Positions 1 to 6,098 of a stretch of DNA of 46,836 nt are shown in pieces; the stretch's first letter is position 1, and every line of letters starts with the position of its first letter. The notes below the pieces were generated by a model that worked only from the letters and a program-made list of their open reading frames with translations, did not search any database and was not told the DNA's origin. A program made the translations under genes and the position numbers. Source of the DNA: a virus; the IMG/VR virus record IMGVR_UViG_3300044946_000051, positions 1-46,836 of that record. One strand, written 5' to 3'.

Positions 1-127
1 GGCGACGAGTGTCATCATCTCCTCGCGCACGGCGTATGTCATCAAGGGAACAGAAGCCGTGCGCTACAAGGTGCCTGAGGCAGTTGGCAAGGAAGTTGTC
101 TCCTTCGACCGTGGGTCCTCGTTCGAG
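1..127. repeat. Terminal direct repeat, left copy (circular overlap)
   Basis: These 127 bases are identical to 46710-46836. The repeat lies inside a coding frame that continues across the join without interruption, so the two ends are the same place in a circular map. The length equals a common assembler k-mer (127), so this is probably an assembly overlap rather than a biological terminal repeat. Confidence 0.95.
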
Positions 128-295
128 CCGGGAGACTACAAACTCAAGGCCATGCCGAAGTCTGGACGCTTGGGCGCGAGGCAAGAACGCGCAGGCGCAG
201 ATTCGCGTGGGAGCGTCAGCTATGCGAGGGGGGGGGCGGCCAAGCGATTCATCCATCATACAGCCAACATTCGTGAAGGGTTGAAAGCTAAGTAG
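2..295 (+). CDS. Hypothetical early protein, C-terminal part (gene spans the circular join)
   Basis: This frame is the continuation of the gene beginning at 46522. Joined across the repeat it gives 160 residues and stops at TAG 293-295. The product is basic and has no family I recognise. Its middle part (KGTEAVRYKVPEAVGKEV) reads like a small folded domain. The C-terminal part contains a nine-G run at 228-236 encoding Arg-Gly-Gly, a likely slippage point. It is the first gene of the rightward early operon and is followed 27 bases later by a Cys-rich small protein. Confidence 0.75.
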   Translation, partial: ATSVIISSRTAYVIKGTEAVRYKVPEAVGKEVVSFDRGSSFEPGDYKLKAMPKSGRLGARQERAGADSRGSVSYARGGAAKRFIHHTANIREGLKAK

Positions 296-322
296 CCCCA
301 GTCCTAAAGAGGAGAGAGACCA

Positions 323-520
323 ATGATGGACAAGTATTGCGAATGCCCGAAGTGCTCCGAGGAACTCTGCAAGTACGGGAAGTGCCATCAGTGCGATACC
401 TGCGACAACCACGCTGAGGAGCAGTACGAGCGCTGGCTGGAGAGCTATTACGGCGGCGATACGCCACAGACCGACCGGGAACGGCAGGAAGTGGCATGGA
501 AGGAGTTCAAAAATGTGTAG
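323..520 (+). CDS. Small Cys-rich (zinc-binding-like) early protein
   Basis: A 65-residue protein starting MMDKYCECPKC. The N-terminal half carries eight cysteines and a histidine in CxC-x2-C, C-x5-CHQC-x2-C spacing, so a small zinc-bound fold is likely. The C-terminal half is acidic and polar. A GAGGAG ribosome site lies 8-13 bases upstream; either of two adjacent ATGs could be used. It overlaps the next gene by 8 bases. The function is unknown. Confidence 0.7.
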   Translation: MMDKYCECPKCSEELCKYGKCHQCDTCDNHAEEQYERWLESYYGGDTPQTDRERQEVAWKEFKNV

Positions 521-731
521 CTTTTGCGGCTGGGATAGTGAAGCGAAAGAACCTGAGGAACTGGACGGAACGGTGCACGAGCATGACCCAAGAATCAATC
601 TGGCTACGGCTTGGCTCGAATGCCGGACTTGCGGAGTGCTGCTGTTTGACCTAAATACAGGGCTTCCGCCCGTGCTGCGCGTCAAGCGCGAGGAAGCAGA
701 GCGATTCCTGCGGCTGACGGAGGGCCTATGA
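513..731 (+). CDS. Small zinc-ribbon-like protein
   Basis: A 72-residue protein with two Cys pairs, MCSFCGW at the start and ECRTCG near residue 37, the usual layout of a two-knuckle zinc ribbon. A GGAGTTC ribosome site inside the preceding gene supports the ATG at 513. It overlaps the upstream gene by 8 bases and shares ATGA with the ERF gene downstream. It is probably an accessory nucleic-acid-binding protein, but nothing in the sequence fixes the role. Confidence 0.7.
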   Translation: MCSFCGWDSEAKEPEELDGTVHEHDPRINLATAWLECRTCGVLLFDLNTGLPPVLRVKREEAERFLRLTEGL

Positions 732-1546
732 GCGCAGACACCGAGACAACAAAGCCTGAGCCAAAGCCCAAAACGCTGGTGCAAAAGCTCTGCGAAGTAA
801 TGGCTAAGGTCAAGTATATCCAGAAGTTAGGCCACAATCAGGCGCAGTCTTATCGCTACGCGACTGAGGCTGACGTTGCCGATGCCCTGCGTGGTGAGTT
901 GGCCGAGCGGAACATCTTCATCTTCCCGAACATGGTCAAAAACGAGCGCGTGAAGTTGGAGCGTATGAACTTCAAGGGTGAAGTCAAGATGTCCTATGCC
1001 ACGGACCTTGAGATGGATTGGACCTTTGTGGACGGCGATTCTGGAGAGACGCACACGTGCCGGATACCGGGATGCTCTGAATCGCCCGGTGACAAGGGCG
1101 TGTATGTCGCCATGACAGGCTCCGAAAAGTACCTGCTGATGAAGTCGTTCCTCATCCCGACCGGGGACGACCCGGAGAATGACTCCAACGAGCCGCAAGG
1201 GACGCTCAAGGACGCCAAAGCGGTCGGGGAGGCAAAAGTAGCCAAGGCCAAGGAGAAAGCCTCTCCTGGGGCGGCACAGACGCCAGCAAAGGCCATTCCT
1301 GCGCTGTTCTACACCGAGCCTGAGAGCCACAATGGGCATTTCGTGGAATTCATCAACATCCGGGAGTTTCTGGCTACGCGGGAGGACTTGCAAGACTCGC
1401 TGAGAATGGCTTTTACCGCGCACCGGGCCAAAAAGACCAAGGATGAGACGGCGCTGGTACCGAGCGGGGAGCTACAGCCCTTGCTGGAGAAGCTGGTCGG
1501 GGAGTTTGGATTGCAAGTGAAAAAGCTGGAGAGTCCAAGTGCCTGA
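728..1546 (+). CDS. ERF-family single-strand annealing recombinase
   Basis: A 272-residue protein. Residues 16-150 match the ERF (essential recombination function) superfamily: the helix LVQKLCEVMAKVKYI, then the signature KLGHNQAQSYRYATEADV, a central beta-rich part, and the glycine/Ser-rich SPGDKGVYVAMTGSEKYLLMKSF block preceding a GDDPE acidic end. ERF proteins such as P22 Erf anneal complementary single strands in phage recombination and genome circularisation. The tail after residue 160 is a Lys/Ala-rich linker and a separate helical domain. It is coupled by ATGA to the upstream zinc-ribbon gene and overlapped by the next. Confidence 0.88.
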   Translation: MSADTETTKPEPKPKTLVQKLCEVMAKVKYIQKLGHNQAQSYRYATEADVADALRGELAERNIFIFPNMVKNERVKLERMNFKGEVKMSYATDLEMDWTFVDGDSGETHTCRIPGCSESPGDKGVYVAMTGSEKYLLMKSFLIPTGDDPENDSNEPQGTLKDAKAVGEAKVAKAKEKASPGAAQTPAKAIPALFYTEPESHNGHFVEFINIREFLATREDLQDSLRMAFTAHRAKKTKDETALVPSGELQPLLEKLVGEFGLQVKKLESPSA

Positions 1547-1868
1547 CGTGCAGGAAGTGCTGGCGCAATGCCAGTGGCTGATCTCAAAGGGCCGGGGGAG
1601 CGAAGCTGCGAAGCTCGTTCTGCCGCGGATTGAGGCCAAGCGGCGAGTAGCCAACAAGGAAAAGCGTACGCGGGTGCAGTTCGATTGCGATGAGCAGACA
1701 TACTCGGACTTCCATGCCGAGAGGACCCGGTACGTGGAAGCTTGCGGCAATCATCCGCTCATCGCTTATGCGATTATCATTAGGCTTTTGAGGCAGTTGC
1801 CGACAAGCAGCATTCAGCGCTTGGCATCCGAGGACGAGCCGGTCAGGGAATCTCTGGGGGACGCATGA
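1539..1868 (+). CDS. Hypothetical early protein (109 aa)
   Basis: It starts at GTG 1539, inside the end of the ERF gene, with a GGAGAG ribosome site 7 bases upstream. The product is largely helical with a basic middle (EAKRRVANKEKRTRVQF) and no recognised domain. Position next to ERF suggests a role in recombination or replication, which is inference only. Confidence 0.65.
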   Translation: MPDVQEVLAQCQWLISKGRGSEAAKLVLPRIEAKRRVANKEKRTRVQFDCDEQTYSDFHAERTRYVEACGNHPLIAYAIIIRLLRQLPTSSIQRLASEDEPVRESLGDA

Positions 1869-1960
1869 AGCCCACGCTTAGAGCGATCTGCTTCGTCGGT
1901 GCGCTGTTCCTGCTGCTGGTGGGTTTGCTGCTGCACGAGCTGAATCAGGTGCACTTTTAG
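1865..1960 (+). CDS. 31-residue single-pass membrane peptide
   Basis: The frame ATG 1865 to TAG 1960 shares ATGA with the upstream stop. The product is Lys/Arg at the N-terminus, then a hydrophobic stretch (ICFVGALFLLLVGLLL), then a short polar tail. This is a typical small phage membrane peptide. The coupled start and clean transmembrane segment support it despite its size. Confidence 0.55.
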   Translation: MKPTLRAICFVGALFLLLVGLLLHELNQVHF

Positions 1961-1968
1961 GAGGAAAC

Positions 1969-2253
1969 ATGAAAGAACAAGCAGTACTCGTAACAACAGT
2001 CCACAAGGGGGTTTTCTTTGGCTATGCCAGCGCGGGAGTCAAAGAGAAATCCATTACCATCAAGAACGCTCGCAACTGCGTGTATTGGTCGGCGGATGTG
2101 AAGGGCTTTCTCGGCCTAGCCGCCAATGGCCCGACTAGTTCTTGCCGCATCGGTCCCAAGGTTCCCGAACTCACGCTAACGGATGTGACGAGCATTTCCA
2201 AGATCACACCAGAAGCTACCGAGAAGTGGGAGAAGAATCCGTGGGCGCTGTAA
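1969..2253 (+). CDS. Conserved phage protein (DUF6948-like)
   Basis: A 94-residue protein with a near-perfect AGGAGG ribosome site six bases before the ATG. The signature VTTVHKGVFFGYA, CVYWSADVKGFLGLAANGP and the closing EKWEKNPWAL are characteristic of a small family found in many phages, which I recall as DUF6948. Its function is unknown. The family assignment is from memory of the pattern, not from a search. Confidence 0.7.
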   Translation: MKEQAVLVTTVHKGVFFGYASAGVKEKSITIKNARNCVYWSADVKGFLGLAANGPTSSCRIGPKVPELTLTDVTSISKITPEATEKWEKNPWAL

Positions 2254-2741
2254 AAACATACGGTAAACCCGCCTTCTCCGGCTCCGGCTACGGCTCCGGC
2301 TACGGCTCCGGCTCCGGCTACGGCTACGGCTCCGGCGACGGCGACGGCGACGGCGACGGCTCCGGCGACGGCGACGGCTCCGGCTCCTTAAAAGAAGCGA
2401 CGGAATGCTTCATCGCTATGCTGCCGAAAGAGCGCGAAGCGCGAGTTCGGTTGTTGATGAAGGCTGGCGCGAAGATTGCCTACTGGCGCTCTGGCAAAGA
2501 TGCACGGCCATCGAACGGCGGCAATGCTGACCCTGTGGACATCGGCACCGTCCAGAAGATTAATGGGCCGCTGGAAATCTGCACAGCGAATGCGCTGCAT
2601 GCAACCTACAGGCTCGACAAGTGGAAAGGCGACCGCATCTGGCTTGTCGCGCTAAAAGGGGAAGTTGTCGAGCAGGAAGATAAACTCGGTGCTCTGGAAC
2701 GAGAGATTCTCGCAGAACTCACAGGCGGGGTGCTGCGTTGA
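2241..2741 (+). CDS. Protein with Gly-Ser/Tyr/Asp dipeptide repeat N-terminus
   Basis: The best start is GTG 2241, overlapping the previous gene by 13 bases, with GGGAGAAG just upstream; a longer frame back to 2142 would lie wholly inside the neighbour. The 166-residue product begins with a short lead, then 37 residues of alternating Gly with Ser, Tyr or Asp (2277-2387), then a folded domain of about 110 residues (from LKEATECFIA) that is helical and ends LEREILAELTGG. The repeat is probably a flexible spacer. The domain is not recognised. Confidence 0.65.
   Translation: MGAVKTYGKPAFSGSGYGSGYGSGSGYGYGSGDGDGDGDGSGDGDGSGSLKEATECFIAMLPKEREARVRLLMKAGAKIAYWRSGKDARPSNGGNADPVDIGTVQKINGPLEICTANALHATYRLDKWKGDRIWLVALKGEVVEQEDKLGALEREILAELTGGVLR
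2277..2387 (+). repeat. In-frame hexanucleotide tandem repeat GGCTCC/GGCTAC/GGCGAC
   Basis: There are 111 bases built from six-base units, each a GGC glycine codon plus TCC, TAC or GAC. The units are segmented: Ser/Tyr types first, then Asp types. Uniform codon choice indicates recent expansion by slippage or recombination. Confidence 0.9.
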
Positions 2742-2833
2742 GAGAACTGACCGAGCGGGACTTGCTGCGCTACGGGATACGGCTCTTGGCGGCGCTGGGC
2801 TACGGACTGTTCCTATGCTGGTGGAACTGGTGA
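2738..2833 (+). CDS. 31-residue membrane peptide
   Basis: TTG 2738 overlaps the upstream TGA. The peptide has a charged N-terminus (RELTERDLLRYGIR) followed by a hydrophobic segment (LLAALGYGLFLCWW). It ends four bases before the next gene. Size and start codon make it tentative; the spacing and transmembrane pattern favour a real gene. Confidence 0.45.
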   Translation: MRELTERDLLRYGIRLLAALGYGLFLCWWNW

Positions 2834-2837
2834 AACG

Positions 2838-3104
2838 ATGATTACGCTAGACAAGATGCAAAAGCAGCTAGACGCCATCGAGTTCAAGGTCTTGGACGTG
2901 GCGGAATCGCAGGGTAAGTTGCTGGCAGCGCTGAACAGCATGGAAACAGAGTTCACCGCTGACTTTGCGAAGCTCTACAACGGGCACGGGTTGGCGCTTC
3001 AAAAGCTGGGCGATCTGGTAGACGCTTGGAACGAGCTGATGAAGTTGCGACCCGTGCCGCGCAGCAAAAAGCGGAGGAGCGGAAAAAGGGCTGGAGAGCG
3101 CTAG
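2838..3104 (+). CDS. Coiled-coil early protein
   Basis: An 88-residue product whose first 70 residues show heptad-like spacing of hydrophobics (MQKQLDAIEFKVLDVAESQ...), followed by a highly basic tail (RSKKRRSGKRAGER). This looks like a small oligomerising, possibly nucleic-acid-binding protein. No family was recognised. Confidence 0.65.
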   Translation: MITLDKMQKQLDAIEFKVLDVAESQGKLLAALNSMETEFTADFAKLYNGHGLALQKLGDLVDAWNELMKLRPVPRSKKRRSGKRAGER

Positions 3105-3130
3105 GAGTCTTTACCTCTGGAGGGGGCGCG

Positions 3131-3358
3131 ATGAGCGAATCTAACTGTAAATGCTGCTATAACGCTAGAAAACACTTCCGCGTAGGCGATAAAGTAGTGC
3201 TGAGCGTGGATGGCTGCACGCAGTTGCCAGAGTTCATCATGCACAAGAGCCACGGCATCGTAGTGGGCTTTTCGCGGAGCTTCAACTGTATGCGTATCAA
3301 GTTTCCGAATCTCGTTAAGCCGCAAACGCTGCATTGTGGCTTTTTCGAGCGGATGTGA
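3131..3358 (+). CDS. Small SH3-like/KOW-like hypothetical protein
   Basis: ATG 3131 follows a GGAGGG ribosome site. The 75-residue product has Cys at the N-terminus (NCKCCYN) and then a beta pattern FRVGDKVVLS...HGIVVGFSRS...MRIKFP, which resembles small SH3-like barrel proteins common in phages. A longer frame from 3026 would overlap the previous gene heavily. Role unknown. Confidence 0.6.
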   Translation: MSESNCKCCYNARKHFRVGDKVVLSVDGCTQLPEFIMHKSHGIVVGFSRSFNCMRIKFPNLVKPQTLHCGFFERM

Positions 3359-3494
3359 GCGCGGCGCGGCCCCCGGAGCGGTGAGGGGCGGGGCTTAGAC
3401 AAGGGAGGGGGGATTTGGCTGTGTGCCACAACGGGTTGACAATTTTCCTTTTGATTGTTTGCTGCATTCTTGCTTGGGGAAGGCGTGAAAAGAG

Positions 3495-3674
3495 ATGAAA
3501 CATTTAAGAGAAGTCATTGATGCTTTGCTTGACGCGATTGACGATGCTGCTGATGGTACGTCTTGGCTTGACCACGGTCCTTATCAACTGATTCTCCAAA
3601 GAGCCAAGGAATTAAGAAAGGTTGCCCAAAAAGAGATTGGTGGCCTGAAAGAATCCTACGAGCCAAAGGTATGA
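3495..3674 (+). CDS. Hypothetical 59-aa protein
   Basis: The frame ATG 3495 to TGA 3674 has AAAAGAG before the ATG and shares ATGA with the downstream PP-loop gene. The product is helical and amphipathic (HLREVIDALLDAIDDAADG, then a Lys-rich helix). Translational coupling to the PP-loop protein is the best evidence that it is real. Function unknown. Confidence 0.55.
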   Translation: MKHLREVIDALLDAIDDAADGTSWLDHGPYQLILQRAKELRKVAQKEIGGLKESYEPKV

Positions 3675-4564
3675 GCCTGCCTGAATATCTCAGTCTTGGC
3701 GTCGGCGTTCAGTCGAGCACACTGGCTTTCATGGCTGATGAGGGCGAAATTGAGCCTATGCCGAAGGCTGGATTCTTTGGCGATACCAAAGATGAGCCAG
3801 CAAAAGTCTATGAATGGTGGCAATACCTGAAAGCGAACATCAGAAACTTCCCTATTTTTGCCGGGAGTTACGGGGATTTGATGCAGGATTCTTTGCGGGT
3901 GCGCCGCTCGTCGAATTGCGCTAACTGCAAGCATAGGCACCCCAAGAGTCAGAAGTGCCATCGTTGCGATTGCGCGGAATATCTTCCCGGCAGGCTCTAT
4001 CTCGCCAATTCCATCCCTGCTTATGTGAAGACCCCGGATGGGAGCAAGGGAATCTTGGACCGCAAATGCACGCGAGACTACAAAATAGCCGTGGTTCATC
4101 GTGGGATTAAAAAACACTTAGGACTCAAGCGCATTCCGGCCAATAGCCCTATCTTGGCAACGGTCTGGGTTGGCATTTCGTTTGACGAAGAGGACCGCCA
4201 GAGCCCAAGTAAGGTTCCGTGGATTGAGAACCGCTGGCCACTGCTAGAGCGTGGTATGACACGCGAGGATTGCGTCCAGTGGATGCTCGAACACAAAAAG
4301 CCCAAGCCGCCGCGCTCGGCGTGCAAGAAGTGTCCCTACCATTCAGACGCTACTTGGCTCGCCATGAAGATTGAGACGCCCGAAGAATTTCAGGAATGCG
4401 TGGACTGGGAGAAACAATTACAGGCCGCCTTCCAGCGACAAGAAGTCTTGGAAGGGATGCCATTTCTCCATGCCAGTTTGGTCCCACTAGACCAAGTACA
4501 GTTCAACCCGGATGACAAGCGCGATAAGTTTAATCGGACTTGCGAAGGGATGTGCGGACTGTGA
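3671..4564 (+). CDS. PP-loop ATPase / PAPS-reductase-like phage protein
   Basis: A 297-residue protein. The N-terminal SLGVGVQSSTLAFMAD (residues 8-23) is the PP-loop signature of the adenine-nucleotide alpha-hydrolase / PAPS reductase family, which activates substrates by adenylation. Cys clusters at CANCKHRHPKSQKCHRCDC (about residues 82-101) and SACKKCPYH (about 218-226), plus a C-terminal CEGMCGL, suggest a bound metal or Fe-S site. Homologues are common in phages, often annotated as phosphoadenosine phosphosulfate reductase, with no settled substrate. Nucleobase or tRNA thiolation, or DNA modification, are possibilities rather than findings. Confidence 0.75.
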   Translation: MSLPEYLSLGVGVQSSTLAFMADEGEIEPMPKAGFFGDTKDEPAKVYEWWQYLKANIRNFPIFAGSYGDLMQDSLRVRRSSNCANCKHRHPKSQKCHRCDCAEYLPGRLYLANSIPAYVKTPDGSKGILDRKCTRDYKIAVVHRGIKKHLGLKRIPANSPILATVWVGISFDEEDRQSPSKVPWIENRWPLLERGMTREDCVQWMLEHKKPKPPRSACKKCPYHSDATWLAMKIETPEEFQECVDWEKQLQAAFQRQEVLEGMPFLHASLVPLDQVQFNPDDKRDKFNRTCEGMCGL

Positions 4565-4572
4565 GATTTCGC

Positions 4573-4601
4573 TTGACAAACTCGCCGCTAGATTTTAGAT
4601 T
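4573..4601 (+). promoter_or_regulatory. Sigma70-like promoter
   Basis: TTGACA at 4573-4578, a 17-base spacer, and TAGATT at 4596-4601. It would transcribe the inverted-repeat region and then the gene at 4800. Confidence 0.6.
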
Positions 4602-4642
4602 TGCTCTGCGAATCCGCAGTGCTGGGCTGTTGGTAGTACGTC

Positions 4643-4696
4643 TTGCCGACTTGCGCCAACACTCAGCGCTGCGATCCGTAGAAAGCAAGTCGGCAA
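4643..4696 (+). repeat. Perfect 12-bp inverted repeat (RNA hairpin candidate)
   Basis: The arms 4643-4654 and 4685-4696 are exact reverse complements separated by 30 bases. No U-tract follows, so it is not a standard terminator. Confidence 0.8.
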
Positions 4697-4761
4697 ATGT
4701 CCTCAAAATTGACCACGTACTTTGTGACCATCACGAGAGAGTCATTCGCCGCCGATTTTGC

Positions 4762-4791
4762 TTGACAGGTAGTTGTAATGTCCACTAAAAT
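4762..4791 (+). promoter_or_regulatory. Sigma70-like promoter for a leaderless message
   Basis: TTGACA at 4762-4767, an 18-base spacer, and TAAAAT at 4786-4791. Only 8 bases separate the -10 box from the ATG at 4800, and no ribosome site precedes that ATG, so transcription should begin at or next to the start codon. Confidence 0.7.
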
Positions 4792-4799
4792 ATCCCGCT

Positions 4800-5471
4800 A
4801 TGACTCCACAACAATATCGGCCATCCAGCCGTAGCTGGATTAAACTTTGGGTTAACGAATGGCTCACTGGTACTGTGCGCTGGCAGTTAACGCCTCAGCA
4901 ACGCTCTATTTGGGCTGATTTGCTCGCGCTCGCTGGCCGCTCGCGCTTTCCCGGTATCGTTTGCTCTGGCGAGACGAATGGAACACTAGAACCTTTCCCG
5001 ATGGACTATCTCTGCTCAGTGTTCCGTTGCTCACTGAAGGACGCCAAGGCAGCTTTTGAACTCTACAAGGCGCAGGGCCGCATCTCGATAGACAAAACTG
5101 GCGTGATTCAAATTGTGAATTGGGACAAATATCAGTCCGAATATCAACAGAAACGCCAGCGCACGGCATACAAAGCCGCAAAAAGTATTTCAAATGTCCG
5201 CAAGAAGTCCGCTGTAGAGGTAGAAGGAGATAAAGAGGGAGAAAAATCATCGCCCCGACTGGATGACTTAAAAAAGTCCTTCCTGGCGAAGTGTCAAGAC
5301 CCTCAAGGAATCATCGCGGCCATCGTCGAGATTGTCTGTGAGCGAGCGGCCAAGAGTGGAGTGAAGATTCGGACAGAGAAGTACATTCAGAAGGCGGTTG
5401 AGTCCTTCGATACGGAGTCCGGGCAGGACAAAGAGGAATTGCAGCATCGGCTGAGAACGGTGCCGCTTTAG
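4800..5471 (+). CDS. Replisome-organiser-like replication initiator
   Basis: A 223-residue protein. Residues 10-110 resemble the N-terminal domain of phage replisome organisers (winged-helix, DnaD/DnaB-initiator type): SWIKLWVNEWLTG, LTPQQRSIWADLLALAGRS, then a block on cell-cycle-initiator-like FRCSLKDAKAAFELYKAQGRI ending NWDKYQSEYQ. A charged linker follows and a C-terminal helical domain. Such proteins bind the phage origin and recruit the host helicase. It has its own promoters and no Shine-Dalgarno. No phage helicase or polymerase is present, which fits host-dependent replication. Confidence 0.75.
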   Translation: MTPQQYRPSSRSWIKLWVNEWLTGTVRWQLTPQQRSIWADLLALAGRSRFPGIVCSGETNGTLEPFPMDYLCSVFRCSLKDAKAAFELYKAQGRISIDKTGVIQIVNWDKYQSEYQQKRQRTAYKAAKSISNVRKKSAVEVEGDKEGEKSSPRLDDLKKSFLAKCQDPQGIIAAIVEIVCERAAKSGVKIRTEKYIQKAVESFDTESGQDKEELQHRLRTVPL

Positions 5472-5480
5472 AGGAGAAAA

Positions 5481-5657
5481 ATGGACGCGAATGCAAGGGT
5501 GGATTACTTCCGGTCGGAAATCAAAGGCGACATAGCCAAGCTAGAAAAGGTGATGGCCGAACAGCATACGGAGAACCTGCGGATTTTGCGCGACTTCGAA
5601 AAACGGCTGGAGAAGATGACAAGCGAACTGAAAAACCTTGAGATGTCGGTGCGCTGA
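5481..5657 (+). CDS. Small coiled-coil protein (58 aa)
   Basis: ATG 5481 with GAGGAGA seven bases upstream. The product is almost entirely a charged coiled coil (KGDIAKLEKVMAEQH...LRDFEKRLEKMTSELKNLEM). It directly follows the initiator gene, so it may be an accessory oligomeriser. No family was recognised. Confidence 0.65.
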   Translation: MDANARVDYFRSEIKGDIAKLEKVMAEQHTENLRILRDFEKRLEKMTSELKNLEMSVR

Positions 5658-5688
5658 GCGATTTTCTTTAAACGTAGAAGAGCGAAAA

Positions 5689-5726
5689 GGGGGTCAGGCG
5701 TTCACCTGCTAGCGGTGCTGGCCCCC
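5689..5726 (+). other. GC-rich hairpin between early genes
   Basis: GGGGGTCAG (5689-5697) pairs with CTGGCCCCC (5718-5726), and an inner CACC/GGTG stem (5703-5706 with 5714-5717) continues it with a five-base bulge. No U-run follows. It may be a structured intercistronic RNA or weak transcription pause. Confidence 0.55.
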
Positions 5727-5788
5727 TGAGTAGCGAACGAGAGCCGCGAGGCAGCACAACAGAGTCTAACGGCGCATGTGGAGGGGCG

Positions 5789-5998
5789 ATGGAGCACATA
5801 GGACAGCATCCGCAGAGTTGCCGGGAATGCAACATCTGGCGCTCGAGGGACTCCCTTGGCAGCAAAGCATTCAGCTATCAGAGCCGGGAAGAGTTCGAGC
5901 GGGAATTCGAATTCGGCGGGGCGTTAAAGTTCGTGGCTTGGGGCGACGTGACGGAACTTAAGCTATGGGAGAAGCGCAATGACCCTCCGAAGGCGTAA
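5789..5998 (+). CDS. Hypothetical 69-aa protein
   Basis: ATG 5789 has GGAGGGG six bases upstream. The product has one CREC pair and an acidic-aromatic middle (SREEFEREFEFGGALKFVAWGD). A competing frame from 5776 lacks a comparable ribosome site and is rejected. It overlaps the next small gene by 20 bases. Unknown function. Confidence 0.55.
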   Translation: MEHIGQHPQSCRECNIWRSRDSLGSKAFSYQSREEFEREFEFGGALKFVAWGDVTELKLWEKRNDPPKA

Positions 5999-6098
5999 GA
6001 CCTTGGCGCAGCGCAGGTACAGGCGGAAGCATCCCTATCGGCGGCGCGTGACGATCTTGGGCGTGAGCGTGTATGTGGATTATTGGAGCAAGCGATGA
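5979..6098 (+). CDS. Arg-rich 39-aa protein
   Basis: The frame ATG 5979 to TGA 6098 has GGGAGAAG upstream and ATGA coupling with the nuclease gene. Arg and Lys make up over a third of the first 25 residues (TLRRRKTLAQRRYRRKHPYRRR), then a short beta-type end. It is probably nucleic-acid binding if expressed. Tentative because of length. Confidence 0.45.
   Translation: MTLRRRKTLAQRRYRRKHPYRRRVTILGVSVYVDYWSKR

Larger units (their letters stand above)
4565..4799 (+). promoter_or_regulatory. 235-bp intergenic control region with tandem promoters and a 12-bp inverted repeat
   Basis: No convincing gene lies here. The region holds one sigma70-like promoter at 4573-4601, a perfect 12-bp inverted repeat (TTGCCGACTTGC at 4643-4654 with its complement at 4685-4696) and a second promoter at 4762-4791 that directly abuts the replisome-organiser ATG. 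The hairpin has a 30-nt loop containing the palindrome AGCGCT. It could be a small RNA, an attenuator, or a replication-origin element. Confidence 0.6.

Noticed and set aside
3435-3463. TTGACA upstream of the gene at 3495 as a promoter
   Set aside because: The -35 match is exact, but no acceptable -10 box lies at 16-18 bases (TTTGCT, TTGCTG or TGCTGC), so I did not list it.
4540-4788. 82-codon open frame across the intergenic region before the replication initiator
   Set aside because: No ribosome site, unconvincing composition, and it overlaps two good promoters and a perfect inverted repeat; better explained as noncoding.
5776-5961. Alternative frame at the 5789 gene
   Set aside because: The ribosome site is positioned for ATG 5789, and the alternative lies out of register and is Arg/Gly-rich shadow.
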